This document shows positions 30,024 through 39,570 of a stretch of DNA of 64,000 nucleotides, in pieces. How positions within the stretch are numbered: position 1 is the first letter of the stretch; every line of letters begins with the position of its first letter. A model generated the notes under the pieces. It was not told the DNA's origin and made no database searches. It worked only from the letters and a program-made list of their open reading frames with translations. The stretch is taken from the NCBI RefSeq assembly GCF_002797755.1, contig NZ_PGFI01000011.1, positions 1,674,001-1,738,000 of the forward strand, in the 5' to 3' direction. The position numbers were made by a program, and so were the translations under genes. This DNA comes from Brevirhabdus pacifica. Its GTDB lineage: Bacteria; Pseudomonadota; Alphaproteobacteria; Rhodobacterales; Rhodobacteraceae.

Positions 30024-31279
30024 ACGATGAGACCGGACGACTGGAATTCAGCGACGACAAGGGCGCGTCGCGCTCCACATGGATCGCCGCGGCCCTGGTC
30101 GTGGCCATCGTCGCCTGGATGGGCAGCGGCTTTGTCTTCCCTGAGGAAAAGGCCGAGGAACAGATCTCCGAGCCCGAGATCGCCCCGGTCGCCGTCACGG
30201 TCGAGACATCCTCCGCCCGGCCCGTGACCCTCTATTTCCAGGCCGAGGGCCAGGCCCAGCCCGACCGCGACACCCAGGTCCGCGCCGAAAGCTCGGGCGA
30301 CGTGGCCGAGGTGCTGGTCGCCAAGGGGCAGGAGGTCGCCGAGGGCGCGGTCATCGCCCGCCTGTCGGCCACCAAGGCCGATGCCGACCTGTCCCGCGCC
30401 CGCGAGGAGCTGACCCGCGCCCGGCGCGAGTTCGAAAACGCCAGCGAGCTGCTGTCGCGGGGCGTGGCCACCGCCGACCGCCAGGCCCAGGCCCGCGCGA
30501 CCCTGGCAGCCGCCGAGGCGGCGGTCGCATCGGCCGAGGACGCGCTGGATTCGCTGAACATCGTCGCCCCCTTCGCTGGCCGGATCGAGACGCTGTCGCT
30601 GGACGCGGGCGAATATGTGCAGGCCGGCGCCCAGGTCGGGCGCATCGTCGACAACCGCCCCCTGACCGTGGCCATCCAGGTGCCCCAGCAGGCCCTGCGC
30701 CGGATCGACAACGGCCAGACCGCGACCGTCAACTTCATCACCGGCGAGGAACGCCAGGGCACCGTCAGCTTTGTCGGCACCTCGGCCAATGCCGAGACCC
30801 GCACCTTCCTGGCCGAGATCGACGTGCCCAATGCCGACGGGGCCATCCCCGCCGGCATCTCGGCCGAGATCCGCATTCCCACGGGCCAGGCCCAGGCCCA
30901 TTTCGTCCAGCCCTCGACCGTCTCGCTCAGCCCCGAGGGGCGGCTGGGCGTCAAGACGGTCGCCGAGGACGACCGTGTGGTCTTTACCCCGATCCAGATC
31001 GTGCGCGCCGAGATCAACGGCGTCTGGGTCGTCGGCCTGCCCGAGGCGGCCCGGATCATCACCGTCGGCCAGGGCTTCGTGAACGCGGGCGACCAGGTGC
31101 GCCCCAGCCCCGCGCCGCACGCGGCCGAGCCCGCCGAGGCCCCGGCAGAGCCGTCGGCCCCCCCCTCCACCGGCAACCCGCCTGCCGTGGACGACGCCGT
31201 GGGTCAGGCCCCTGCCCCCGCCCCGGCCCCTGCGGCGACCTCCGCCAAGCCTACCCAAGCCCCGGGGACCGCCCAATGA
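30020..31279 (+). CDS. RND efflux periplasmic adaptor (membrane fusion protein)
   Basis: 419 residues. An N-terminal membrane anchor (about 20-40, no lipobox Cys) is followed by a lipoyl-like half (AESSGDVAEVLVAKGQEV), a coiled-coil hairpin (about 122-185, Ala/Arg/Glu-rich), the second lipoyl half (IVAPFAGRIE) and beta-barrel/membrane-proximal domains. The last 50 residues are a Pro/Ala-rich tail, longer than usual. It links the pump to an outer-membrane channel; none is encoded nearby. It overlaps tetR and the pump gene by 4 bases each. Confidence 0.92.
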   Translation: MNDETGRLEFSDDKGASRSTWIAAALVVAIVAWMGSGFVFPEEKAEEQISEPEIAPVAVTVETSSARPVTLYFQAEGQAQPDRDTQVRAESSGDVAEVLVAKGQEVAEGAVIARLSATKADADLSRAREELTRARREFENASELLSRGVATADRQAQARATLAAAEAAVASAEDALDSLNIVAPFAGRIETLSLDAGEYVQAGAQVGRIVDNRPLTVAIQVPQQALRRIDNGQTATVNFITGEERQGTVSFVGTSANAETRTFLAEIDVPNADGAIPAGISAEIRIPTGQAQAHFVQPSTVSLSPEGRLGVKTVAEDDRVVFTPIQIVRAEINGVWVVGLPEAARIITVGQGFVNAGDQVRPSPAPHAAEPAEAPAEPSAPPSTGNPPAVDDAVGQAPAPAPAPAATSAKPTQAPGTAQ

Positions 31280-34200
31280 ACGCGCTGATCGACGCCGCCT
31301 TCTCGCGCAGCCGGGTCGTGCTGATGGCCTTGGTGATGATCCTGGGCGTCGGTGCCTACGCCTATGTCTCCATCCCCAAGGAGGCCAACCCCGAGGTGCC
31401 TCTGCCGCTGGTCTATGTCTCGACCGGGCTTGAGGGGATCAGCCCCGCCGATGCCGAGCGTCTTCTGATCGAACCGATGGAAAGCGAGTTCGCGGCGATC
31501 ACCGGGCTTGAGAAGATGGAAAGCCATGCCTCGGAAGGCTTTGCCAGCGTGCAGCTGGAATTCACCCCCGGCGGCGACATCGACGAGGCGCTCGACAAGG
31601 TGCGCGAGGCCGCCGACCGGGCCGAGGGCGACTTGCCCGAGGATGCCTATGCCCTGACCATCACCGAGATCAACACGGCCCTCTTCCCGATCATCACCGC
31701 CATCATCTCGGGCCCCGTGCCCGAGCGGAAGCTGAACGACCTGGCCGACGACGCGCAGGAGGCCATCGAGGGGCTGGCCGGGGTGCTGGAGGTCGACATC
31801 GGCGGCGCCCGGGACGAGTTTCTGGAGGTGCTGATCGATCCCACCGTCTTCCAGACCTACAACCTGGGCTTCGACGAGCTGATCAACCAGCTACAGCGCA
31901 ACAACCGCCTGATCGCGGCGGGCGCGATCGAAACCGGGGGCGGACGGATCGTGCTGAAGGTGCCCGGCCTGATCGAGGACCTGGACGACGTGATGGAGAT
32001 CCCGGTCAAGGTCCGCGGCAACACCGTCGTCACCTTCGGCGACGTGGCCACGGTGCGCCGCGCGTTCCAGGATCCGACCGGCTTTGCCCGCATCGACGGT
32101 CAGCCCGCCCTGGCGCTTGAGGTCAAGAAACGCTCGGGCGCCAACATCATCGACACCGTGGCCGCCACCAAGGCCGCGCTGGCCGAACTGCGCCGCGACT
32201 GGCCCGAAAGCGTCGAGGTCACGTTCCTCCAGGATCAGTCCGAGCAGGTCGAGACGCTTCTTTCGGATCTTGAGGCCAACGTCATCGCGGCGGTGATCCT
32301 GGTGATGATCGTGATCGTGGCGGCGCTTGGCGCACGCTCGGCCATTCTGGTGGGGCTTGCCATTCCGGGCGCTTTCCTGGCCGGGGTGATCGCGCTTTGG
32401 GCGATGGGGTTCACGATGAACATCGTCGTCCTTTTCTCGCTGATCCTGGTGGTGGGCATGCTGGTCGACGGCGCCATCGTCACGACCGAACTTGCCGACC
32501 GCCGCCTGCAGGAAGGCGATCCGCCCCGCATCGCCTACGCCTATGCCGCCAAACGCATGGCCTGGCCGATCGTGGCCTCGACCGCGACGACCCTGTCGGT
32601 CTTCTTTCCGCTTCTTTTCTGGACCGGGATGGTCGGCGAATTCATGAAGTTCCTGCCCATCACCGTCATCCTGACGCTGCTGGCGTCGCTGTTCATGGCG
32701 CTGGTCTTCATTCCCGTCCTCGGCGGTCTGATCGGCAAGCGCCCGCCCCAGAAGGCCGTCGCCAAGCGTGCCCTGCATGATGCCGAAAAGGGCGATCCGC
32801 GGCGCACGGGCGGGCTGACCGGGGTTTACATCCGCCTGCTGGAATGGGCGATCCTGCGCCCCGGTGCCACGGTCCTGCTGGCGCTGTCGCTGCTGTTGGG
32901 CGGCTTTGGCCTTTATGGTCAGTTCGGCAAGGGCCTGACCTTCTTTCCCTCGGTCGAGCCCGAGTTCATGCAGGTGCAGGTCCGCGCCCGGGACAATTTC
33001 TCGATCTACGAACGCGACCGGCTGGTCCGCCGGGTCGAGGAGCGTCTTCTGGGTCACGACGGGGTGGCCACGGTCTATGCCCGCTCGACCATGAGCGCGG
33101 GCCAGGGCGACGAGGAGACGATCGGCACCCTCCAGCTTGAGCTGGTCGACTGGGACCGCCGCCGCCCCGCCGCCGAGATCGGCGCGCAGATCCGCGAGGA
33201 GGTCGCCGACATCGCCGGCATCGACGTGCAGGTCCAGACCGAGAGCGGCGGGCCGACCAGCGGCAAGCCCGTCAACCTTCAGATCGCGGCGCGCAACCCC
33301 GCCGTGCAGGACGCCGCGGTCGAGCGGGTGCTGTCGATCATGGAGGGGATCGGCGGCTTTACCGACGTGACCGACACCCGGCCGCTGCCGGGGGTCGAGG
33401 TCTCGATCCTGGTCAACCGGGCCGAGGCCGCGCGCTACGGCGCCGATGTCAGCCTTCTGGGACAGGCGGTGCAGCTTCTCACCCAGGGCATCGCGGTCGC
33501 CGACTACCGCCCCGAGGACGCCAACGGTGAACTGGACATCCGCGTCCGCTTCCCGGCCGAGGAACGCTCCCTCTCGGCCCTGGGCAACCTGCGGGTGCCG
33601 ACCTCGGCCGGGCTGGTGCCGATCTCGAACTTCGTGACCTTCGCCCCGTCCGAGCGCACCGGCACCATCACCCGCATCGACGAGCAGCGCGTCGTCTCTA
33701 TCGAGGCCAACGTCCGGGCGGGCGTGCTGGTCAACGACCAGATCACCAAGCTGCGGGCCGCGCTGGACCGCACCGATCTGCCCGAGGGGGTCAGCTACAG
33801 CTTCGGCGGCGAGGCCGAGGATCAGGCCGAGACGATGACCTTCCTGGCCGGCGCCTTCGCCTCGGCGATCCTGCTCATGCTGATCATCCTCGTTCTCCAG
33901 TTCAACAATTTCTTCCAGGCCCTGGTGGTTATGAGCGCGATCATCTTCTCGGTCGCGGGCGTGCTGCTTGGTCTGGTGATCACCGGGCGGCCCTTCGGGG
34001 TCGTGATGGGCGGTATCGGGGTGATCGCGCTGGCGGGCATCGTGGTGAACAACAACATCGTGCTGATCGACACCTACAATGATCTGAAACGCGCGGGCCT
34101 TCCCCCGCGCGAGGCGGCGCTGCGCACCGGCGCACAGCGCCTGCGGCCGGTGATGCTGACCTCGGTCACGACGGCCCTGGGCCTTCTGCCGATGGTTCTG

Positions 34201-34431
34201 GGCGCCAACCTAAACTTCTTCAGCCGCGAGATCGTGTTCGGCGCCCCCTCGACCCAGTACTGGACCGAACTCAGCAGCGCCATCGTGGGCGGTCTGGTAG
34301 TGGCGACGCTGCTGACGCTGATCCTGACACCGGCCATGCTGATGCTGGGCGAAAAGCTGTTCGGCAGGGGCAAGGCGCCCCGATCGACGGGGGCGGTTTC
34401 CGCCACGCCCGCCCCAGGCGCGAAGACCTGA
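31276..34431 (+). CDS. RND efflux transporter permease
   Basis: 1051 residues with the 12-helix RND layout and two large periplasmic loops. It opens with a membrane helix before the SIPKEANPEVPLPLVYVS stretch. In TM4 the relay motif reads LVDGAIV (D398, G399), keeping only the first Asp of the Asp-Asp pair of AcrB. In TM10, NNNIVLID has Asn925 where AcrB has its relay Lys. This matches non-HAE1 RND branches. It exports an unknown hydrophobic or toxic compound using the proton gradient and is the last gene of the tetR operon. Confidence 0.93.
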   Translation: MNALIDAAFSRSRVVLMALVMILGVGAYAYVSIPKEANPEVPLPLVYVSTGLEGISPADAERLLIEPMESEFAAITGLEKMESHASEGFASVQLEFTPGGDIDEALDKVREAADRAEGDLPEDAYALTITEINTALFPIITAIISGPVPERKLNDLADDAQEAIEGLAGVLEVDIGGARDEFLEVLIDPTVFQTYNLGFDELINQLQRNNRLIAAGAIETGGGRIVLKVPGLIEDLDDVMEIPVKVRGNTVVTFGDVATVRRAFQDPTGFARIDGQPALALEVKKRSGANIIDTVAATKAALAELRRDWPESVEVTFLQDQSEQVETLLSDLEANVIAAVILVMIVIVAALGARSAILVGLAIPGAFLAGVIALWAMGFTMNIVVLFSLILVVGMLVDGAIVTTELADRRLQEGDPPRIAYAYAAKRMAWPIVASTATTLSVFFPLLFWTGMVGEFMKFLPITVILTLLASLFMALVFIPVLGGLIGKRPPQKAVAKRALHDAEKGDPRRTGGLTGVYIRLLEWAILRPGATVLLALSLLLGGFGLYGQFGKGLTFFPSVEPEFMQVQVRARDNFSIYERDRLVRRVEERLLGHDGVATVYARSTMSAGQGDEETIGTLQLELVDWDRRRPAAEIGAQIREEVADIAGIDVQVQTESGGPTSGKPVNLQIAARNPAVQDAAVERVLSIMEGIGGFTDVTDTRPLPGVEVSILVNRAEAARYGADVSLLGQAVQLLTQGIAVADYRPEDANGELDIRVRFPAEERSLSALGNLRVPTSAGLVPISNFVTFAPSERTGTITRIDEQRVVSIEANVRAGVLVNDQITKLRAALDRTDLPEGVSYSFGGEAEDQAETMTFLAGAFASAILLMLIILVLQFNNFFQALVVMSAIIFSVAGVLLGLVITGRPFGVVMGGIGVIALAGIVVNNNIVLIDTYNDLKRAGLPPREAALRTGAQRLRPVMLTSVTTALGLLPMVLGANLNFFSREIVFGAPSTQYWTELSSAIVGGLVVATLLTLILTPAMLMLGEKLFGRGKAPRSTGAVSATPAPGAKT

Positions 34432-34432
34432 C

Positions 34433-34471
34433 GGGCGGGCAGATCGGCCCCTAGCGGCCGCCCTGCCCGCC
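34433..34471. terminator. Possible stem between converging RND and DMT genes
   Basis: GGCGGGCAG (34434-34442) pairs with CTGCCCGCC (34463-34471); the second arm lies in the end of the DMT gene. It could end both transcripts, but has no T-run. Confidence 0.35.
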
Positions 34472-35461
34472 GCCCTGCCTGCCGCCCCGGCGCAGCAGCC
34501 GCCCGTCGATGGCCACCAGCCCCGCCGCGATCAGCGCCAAGCCCAGCCCGTGCACCCAGGCCAGCCGCTCGTCCAGGAAAAGCACGCCCATCAGGATCGC
34601 GGTCACCGGCACCAGGAAGGTAACGAGCACCAGGTTGGTCGCCCCGGCCCGACGCAGAAGCCGGAAGTAGAGCGTGTAGGCCAGCGCGGTCGACACCACG
34701 GCCAGCGCCAGCAGCGAGGCCCAGACCGGCGCCGAGGGCACGGCCAGTTGCCAGGGCCGGTCGATCACAGCCGCAGCCGGCGCCAGGAACAGCGCCGCAC
34801 CGGTTACCTGCCCCGCCGCGGTCACCACCGGGTCGGGCCCCAGCGAGCCGAAACGCCGCGCCAGCACCGCCGAGACCGCATAGGCGCAGGCCGCCCCAAG
34901 GATGGCGACCTGGGCGATGGCATGGCCCGCAAGCCCGGCCAACGAGTCGAAACCGATCATCAGGACGACCCCGGCAAAGCCCGTGAGCACCCCCAATACG
35001 CGCGCCAGGCTCAACCGTTCGTCGGCCAGAAAAACCCCGGCGATCACAACCGTGAACAGCGGCGTCGTCGCGTTGAGGATCGAGGCGAGACCCGAGTCCA
35101 GCACCTGCTGGCCCCAGACGATCAGGCCGAAGGGAATGGCGTTGTTGACCAGCCCCAGCAGCAGGAAGGTCAGCCACACCCGGGGATCGCGCGGCAAGGG
35201 CGCGCCGCGCAGGGCCACCACCGTCCAAAGCACCAGCGCCGCCACGGTGACGCGGAAGAGCACGATGGTCAGGGTCGGAAGCTCCTGCACGGCCACCGCC
35301 ACGAAGAAGAAGGATCCGCCCCAGATAAGCGAAAGAAACAGCAGCACGGCCCAGTCGCCGCCGCTCATCGCAAGGCGCGGCGCTTGCGGGACGGAAACAT
35401 GGGCGGTTGCGGCGGGGGTCGGCAAGCCACCGGGGGGCGGCGGGGCGGTCTGGTCGGTCAT
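34451..35461 (-). CDS. DMT-family (EamA) transporter
   Basis: 336 residues with ten membrane segments in two EamA repeats (SLIWGGSFFFVAVAV near residue 43 opens the first; AACAYAVSAVLARRF the second). The N-terminal 30 residues are Pro-rich and the C-terminus ends in a Gly/Arg-rich tail. AGGA lies 7 bases before the ATG at 35461. It lies downstream of aglK on the same strand but 140 bases away, so it is probably not part of the agl system. The substrate (metabolite efflux or uptake) is unknown. Confidence 0.88.
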   Translation of the reverse strand: MTDQTAPPPPGGLPTPAATAHVSVPQAPRLAMSGGDWAVLLFLSLIWGGSFFFVAVAVQELPTLTIVLFRVTVAALVLWTVVALRGAPLPRDPRVWLTFLLLGLVNNAIPFGLIVWGQQVLDSGLASILNATTPLFTVVIAGVFLADERLSLARVLGVLTGFAGVVLMIGFDSLAGLAGHAIAQVAILGAACAYAVSAVLARRFGSLGPDPVVTAAGQVTGAALFLAPAAAVIDRPWQLAVPSAPVWASLLALAVVSTALAYTLYFRLLRRAGATNLVLVTFLVPVTAILMGVLFLDERLAWVHGLGLALIAAGLVAIDGRLLRRGGRQGGGQGGR

Positions 35462-35601
35462 GCGGGGTCCTGACGGTTTTTACCGCCTCTTACGCCCCGC
35501 GCGCGGGCGGCGCGACCCGGAACCTGCGCCTTGATCGCCCGTGCCGGATTTTCCCGGCCCGTGGCACCCGACCCTCGGCGGGCGCGCCCTGCCGCAGCAA
35601 C

Positions 35602-36750
35602 TCAAAGGGGGCGCAGCGTCTCGCCATTGGCAAAGAGGTGCAGATGCTCGGCCGCGGCGCTCAGCGTCACCTCGGAGCCACGCAGCTCACGGTGGATCCC
35701 CGGCAGTTTCGCGACGATCTGGGCGGTGGTGCCGGAATCGGCGGCCTCCCCCTCGATCGCGGCGGCGACACCGCTCTCGGGCGCGTCGGGCCGGTCGAGG
35801 TAGAGCAGCGTCACCTCGCCCAATGCCTCGGTGATCGCGACCTTGCCGCGATATAGGAAGCTTTCGTCGCCCGGCGCGGCGGGGACCAGATGCTCGGGGC
35901 GGACGCCCAGGTTGACGCGCTGGCGCATCCGGTCGGCGGTTGTGGGAATGTCGACCCAGGCCCGGCCGCCGCCGATCAGTTCGACCTGCGTGCGCGTGCC
36001 GGTCTGGGTGATCGACCCAGGCAGCAGGTTCATCGCGGGCGAGCCGATGAAGCGGGCCACGAACTCGTTGCGGGGCCGCTCGTAAAGTTCCAGCGGCGTG
36101 CCCACCTGGCTGATCCCGCCGCCTGCCAGCACGACGATGCGGCTGGCAAGCGTCATCGCCTCGACCTGGTCGTGGGTGACGTAGATCATGGTGGAATTGG
36201 GCATCGCCTCCTTCAGCTGGGCAATCTCGATCCGCGTGGCGACGCGCAGGGCTGCGTCGAGGTTCGAGAGCGGCTCGTCGAACAGATAAACCTTGGGATC
36301 GCGGACGATGGCGCGGCCGATGGCAACGCGCTGGCGCTGCCCGCCCGACAGCGCCTTGGGCAGGCGGTCGAGATAGGGGGTCAGTTGCAGGATGGCGGCC
36401 GCGTTCTCCACGGCGGCAGCGATGTCGTCGCGCGCCATGCCGGCAATGCGCAGGGCAAAGCCCATGTTCTCGCGCACCGTCATGTGCGGGTAAAGCGCGT
36501 ATGACTGAAACACCATGGCGATGCCACGCTGTGCGGGGGGCACGTCGTTGACCAGCCGGTCGTCGATATGCAGGCTGCCGGCGCTGATCCGCTCCAGCCC
36601 CGCGATCATCCGCAGCAGGGTGGACTTGCCACAGCCCGAGGGCCCGACAAAGACGATCAGCTCGCCGGTCTTGATATCCAGGTCGATGTCGCGAAGCACG
36701 CGCACGTCGCCATAGGATTTCGCGACCCCGCTCAGGGTGACATCAGCCAT
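35602..36750 (-). CDS. aglK: Alpha-glucoside ABC transporter ATPase AglK
   Basis: 382-residue MalK/UgpC-type ATPase. It has Walker A GPSGCGKST (about 36-44), a Q loop (VFQSYALYPH), signature LSGGQRQRV, Walker B VYLFDEPLS, the H loop YVTHDQ and a C-terminal regulatory OB-type domain (about 240-382). It powers the AglEFG importer at the inner face of the membrane. Its start overlaps the aglA stop by 8 bases, and it is the last gene of the aglEFGAK operon. Confidence 0.95.
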   Translation of the reverse strand: MADVTLSGVAKSYGDVRVLRDIDLDIKTGELIVFVGPSGCGKSTLLRMIAGLERISAGSLHIDDRLVNDVPPAQRGIAMVFQSYALYPHMTVRENMGFALRIAGMARDDIAAAVENAAAILQLTPYLDRLPKALSGGQRQRVAIGRAIVRDPKVYLFDEPLSNLDAALRVATRIEIAQLKEAMPNSTMIYVTHDQVEAMTLASRIVVLAGGGISQVGTPLELYERPRNEFVARFIGSPAMNLLPGSITQTGTRTQVELIGGGRAWVDIPTTADRMRQRVNLGVRPEHLVPAAPGDESFLYRGKVAITEALGEVTLLYLDRPDAPESGVAAAIEGEAADSGTTAQIVAKLPGIHRELRGSEVTLSAAAEHLHLFANGETLRPL

Positions 36751-38425
36751 CGGCGCCCTCCTCCTCGGCCAGCATATAGCATGGCTGCCAGCCGGCTAGA
36801 TGCAGGCGGCCCTCGGCGCTCCAGGCCTGGCCGCCGATCTCGGTGCCGACCTGGCGCCAGCGCCCGGGCGGCAGCGCGACCTCGGCCTCGGTGCCCGACA
36901 GGTTGAAGGCGCAAAACAGGGTCTGGCCCGCGTGCGAGCGGGTGAAATGCAGGATGTCGCCGGTGGCCTCGACCTTGCCCTGGCTGCCCTTGATCAGGGC
37001 CGGCTGGCCGCGGCGGAACGTCAGCATCCGGCGGTAATGGTGCAGGATCGCGGCCGGATCGGCCTCCTGCCGCGCCACCGACAGCTCCAGGTGGGGCTGG
37101 GCCACGGGCAGCCAGGGCGTGCCGGTGGTGAAGCCGCCCTGGGGGGTGTCGCCTTCCCAGACCATGGGCGTGCGGCACCCGTCGCGCCCCTTGAACTCGG
37201 GCCAGAACTCTATCCCGTAGGGGTCCTTCAGATCCTCGAAGGCGACATCGGCCTCGGGCAGGCCCAGCTCCTCGCCCTGGAAGATGCAGACCGAGCCGCG
37301 CAGGCTCATCAGCAGGCAGGTGAACTGGCGCAGCCCGGCCGGGCACAGGTTCCATCGCGAGCCGTGGCGCACCACGTCATGGTTGGAAAAGGCCCAGCAG
37401 GCCCAGCCGTCCGGTCCCAGGCGGTCCATCTCGGCGAAGACGGAGGCAAAGCGCGCGGCCACAGGCTGTTCCTGGGCCAGAAACTCGAAGGCATAGCACA
37501 TCTGAACGAAGTCGTTGCCCGTGGTGTAGGCGCCCAGAAGTTCCATTCCGCGCTGCGCATCTCCCACCTCGCCGACGGCGGCGGCGCCATGTTCGTTCAG
37601 CACCATCCGCAACCGGCGCAGAAACTCCAGGTTCTCGGGCTGGTTCTTGGAATAGAGATGCTCCTGATGGTTGTAGGGGTTCACGACCGGCGCGATGGAC
37701 GAATTTCGAAGTTCGGGCGCCAGCGGAGGATTGTCCCGCAAGTCCTTGTCTGCGAAATAGAAGTTGATGGTGTCCAGGCGAAAACCATCGACCCCCAGCC
37801 CCATCCAGAAGCGGGTCACGTCCAACAGCGCGTCCTGCACCGCGGGCGCGTGGAAATTCAGGTCCGGCTGGGAGGCCAGGAAGTTGTGCAGGTAGTATTG
37901 GCAACGCCGTCCATCCCATTGCCAGGCTGGTCCGCCGAAGATCGACAGCCAGTTGTTGGGCGGTGTGCCGTCGGGCTTGGGATCAGCCCAGACATACCAG
38001 TCGGATTTCGGGTTGTCGCGGGACCGGCGGCTTTCCTTGAACCAGGCGTGCTGGTCCGAGGTGTGGCTGAGCACCAGGTCGATCATCACCTTCAGGCCCA
38101 GCTCATGGGCCGTGCGCACCAGCTCGCGAAAGTCGTCGATCGTGCCGAACATCGGGTCGACGCCGCGATAATCGCTGACGTCATAGCCGAAGTCCTTCAT
38201 CGGAGAGGTGAAGAAGGGCGAGATCCAGATCGCGTCCACCCCCAGCCCCGCCACATAAGGCAGCCGCCGGGTGATGCCTTGCAAATCGCCGATGCCGTCG
38301 CCGTTGCTATCCTGAAACGAACGCGGGTAGATCTGATAGATCACCGCGCCGCGCCACCAATCCGCATCCTTTGCCAGGATGTCGTTCTGCTCGATAGAAG
38401 CCATCTTGTTCATGGGAATACTCAT
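36743..38425 (-). CDS. aglA: Alpha-glucosidase AglA (GH13)
   Basis: 560-residue cytoplasmic GH13 enzyme that releases glucose from imported alpha-glucosides. The barrel has VIYQIYPRSF at the start, the region II nucleophile D218 in GFRLDTINF, the acid/base E286 in VGEVGD and the third carboxylate D350 in FSNHDVVR; this set is typical of proteobacterial alpha-glucosidases. The ATG at 38425 overlaps the aglG stop (ATGA); an ATG at 38413 is the alternative. It sits in the usual aglG-A-K order. Confidence 0.94.
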   Translation of the reverse strand: MSIPMNKMASIEQNDILAKDADWWRGAVIYQIYPRSFQDSNGDGIGDLQGITRRLPYVAGLGVDAIWISPFFTSPMKDFGYDVSDYRGVDPMFGTIDDFRELVRTAHELGLKVMIDLVLSHTSDQHAWFKESRRSRDNPKSDWYVWADPKPDGTPPNNWLSIFGGPAWQWDGRRCQYYLHNFLASQPDLNFHAPAVQDALLDVTRFWMGLGVDGFRLDTINFYFADKDLRDNPPLAPELRNSSIAPVVNPYNHQEHLYSKNQPENLEFLRRLRMVLNEHGAAAVGEVGDAQRGMELLGAYTTGNDFVQMCYAFEFLAQEQPVAARFASVFAEMDRLGPDGWACWAFSNHDVVRHGSRWNLCPAGLRQFTCLLMSLRGSVCIFQGEELGLPEADVAFEDLKDPYGIEFWPEFKGRDGCRTPMVWEGDTPQGGFTTGTPWLPVAQPHLELSVARQEADPAAILHHYRRMLTFRRGQPALIKGSQGKVEATGDILHFTRSHAGQTLFCAFNLSGTEAEVALPPGRWRQVGTEIGGQAWSAEGRLHLAGWQPCYMLAEEEGADG

Positions 38426-39570
38426 CCACCTTTGACGGAGCCGGCCAGCAGGCCGCGCACCAGATATTTCTGCATTGCGAAAAAGACCGCGATCGGCACC
38501 GCGATCGACACGAAGGCCGAGGCCGCCAGTATCTCCCACTCACCCCCCTTGGAGCCCAGAAGCTCGCGCAGGCGGCCGGTCATCACCAGCTGGTCCTCGT
38601 TGTTGCCAAGAAACACGGTCGCGACCAGCAGATCGTTCCATACCCAGAGGAACTGGAAGATCGCGAAGGAGGCAAGCGCGGGATAGGAAAGCGGCAGCAC
38701 GATGCGCAGGAAGATCTGGAAATCCGTGGCCCCGTCGACCCGCGCGCTTTCGATAATCTCGCGGGGCAAGCCCGCGATATAGTTGCGCAAAAGATAGATC
38801 GCCAGGGGTAGCCCGAAGGCCGTGTGCGCCATCCAGATCCCCAGGTAGGCCTTGCCGATCCCTATGCTGTTGTGAAGCCGCAGAAGCGGAATCAGCGTCA
38901 TCTGAAGCGGCACGACCAGCAGCCCCACCACCACCGCCAGAAGCAGCGCGCGGCCCGGAAACTCCATCCAGGCCAGGGCGTAGGCCGCGAAGGCCGCGAT
39001 CAGGATCGGGATCACCGTGGCCGGGATCGTCACCGTCATCGTGTTCAGAAAGGACCGTCCGATCCCTTCCGAGAAGAGGACCGTGCGATAGTTCTCGACC
39101 GTCCAGCGCGGCGGCTCTTTCGAGGTGACGAACAGGCGGGTGCCGCGCCGACCCTCTGGCTGCTGCTCGCTGGCGATGCGGTATTGGCCGTCGGCCTGCA
39201 CGGTTATGCGCGCATCTCCCCGCTCGGCCACGTCGCCGGGGGCAAAGGCGGTCGGGCTGCGCGACGAGACACCGAAGGCCGTGACGGTGCCGGCGCCCTC
39301 CTCCTCGTCGAAGACATTGCCCTCGATGATCCATTCGCCGCCTTCCTGCCGGGCCGCGTCGGGGGCCTTGGAGCGGGCGACCAGGTTGCGCTCGGCCGGG
39401 GCCAGGGCGGTCCACCAGCCCGAGGTCGAGATCTGGTCCCGGTCCCGGAAGGACGAGATCAGCAGACCCGCCGTCGGGATCGTCCACAGCACCACCAGCA
39501 GCACCACCGACAGGTGGACCGCCCAGGCAAGCGCCGGGCTGCGCCCGGCAATGGCGTTGGATGCACTCAC
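38422..39570 (-). CDS. aglG: Alpha-glucoside ABC permease AglG
   Basis: 382-residue inner-membrane permease. A first helix (about 15-37) is followed by an unusually long periplasmic insert (about 45-165), which is characteristic of AglG, then the permease core with five helices and the EAA-type coupling loop EIIESARVDGATDFQIFLRIVLPL. The start is a GTG at 39570 overlapping the aglF stop (GTGA), with AAGGAGG 7 bases upstream; the open frame to 39996 is spurious. Confidence 0.93.
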   Translation of the reverse strand: MSASNAIAGRSPALAWAVHLSVVLLVVLWTIPTAGLLISSFRDRDQISTSGWWTALAPAERNLVARSKAPDAARQEGGEWIIEGNVFDEEEGAGTVTAFGVSSRSPTAFAPGDVAERGDARITVQADGQYRIASEQQPEGRRGTRLFVTSKEPPRWTVENYRTVLFSEGIGRSFLNTMTVTIPATVIPILIAAFAAYALAWMEFPGRALLLAVVVGLLVVPLQMTLIPLLRLHNSIGIGKAYLGIWMAHTAFGLPLAIYLLRNYIAGLPREIIESARVDGATDFQIFLRIVLPLSYPALASFAIFQFLWVWNDLLVATVFLGNNEDQLVMTGRLRELLGSKGGEWEILAASAFVSIAVPIAVFFAMQKYLVRGLLAGSVKGG

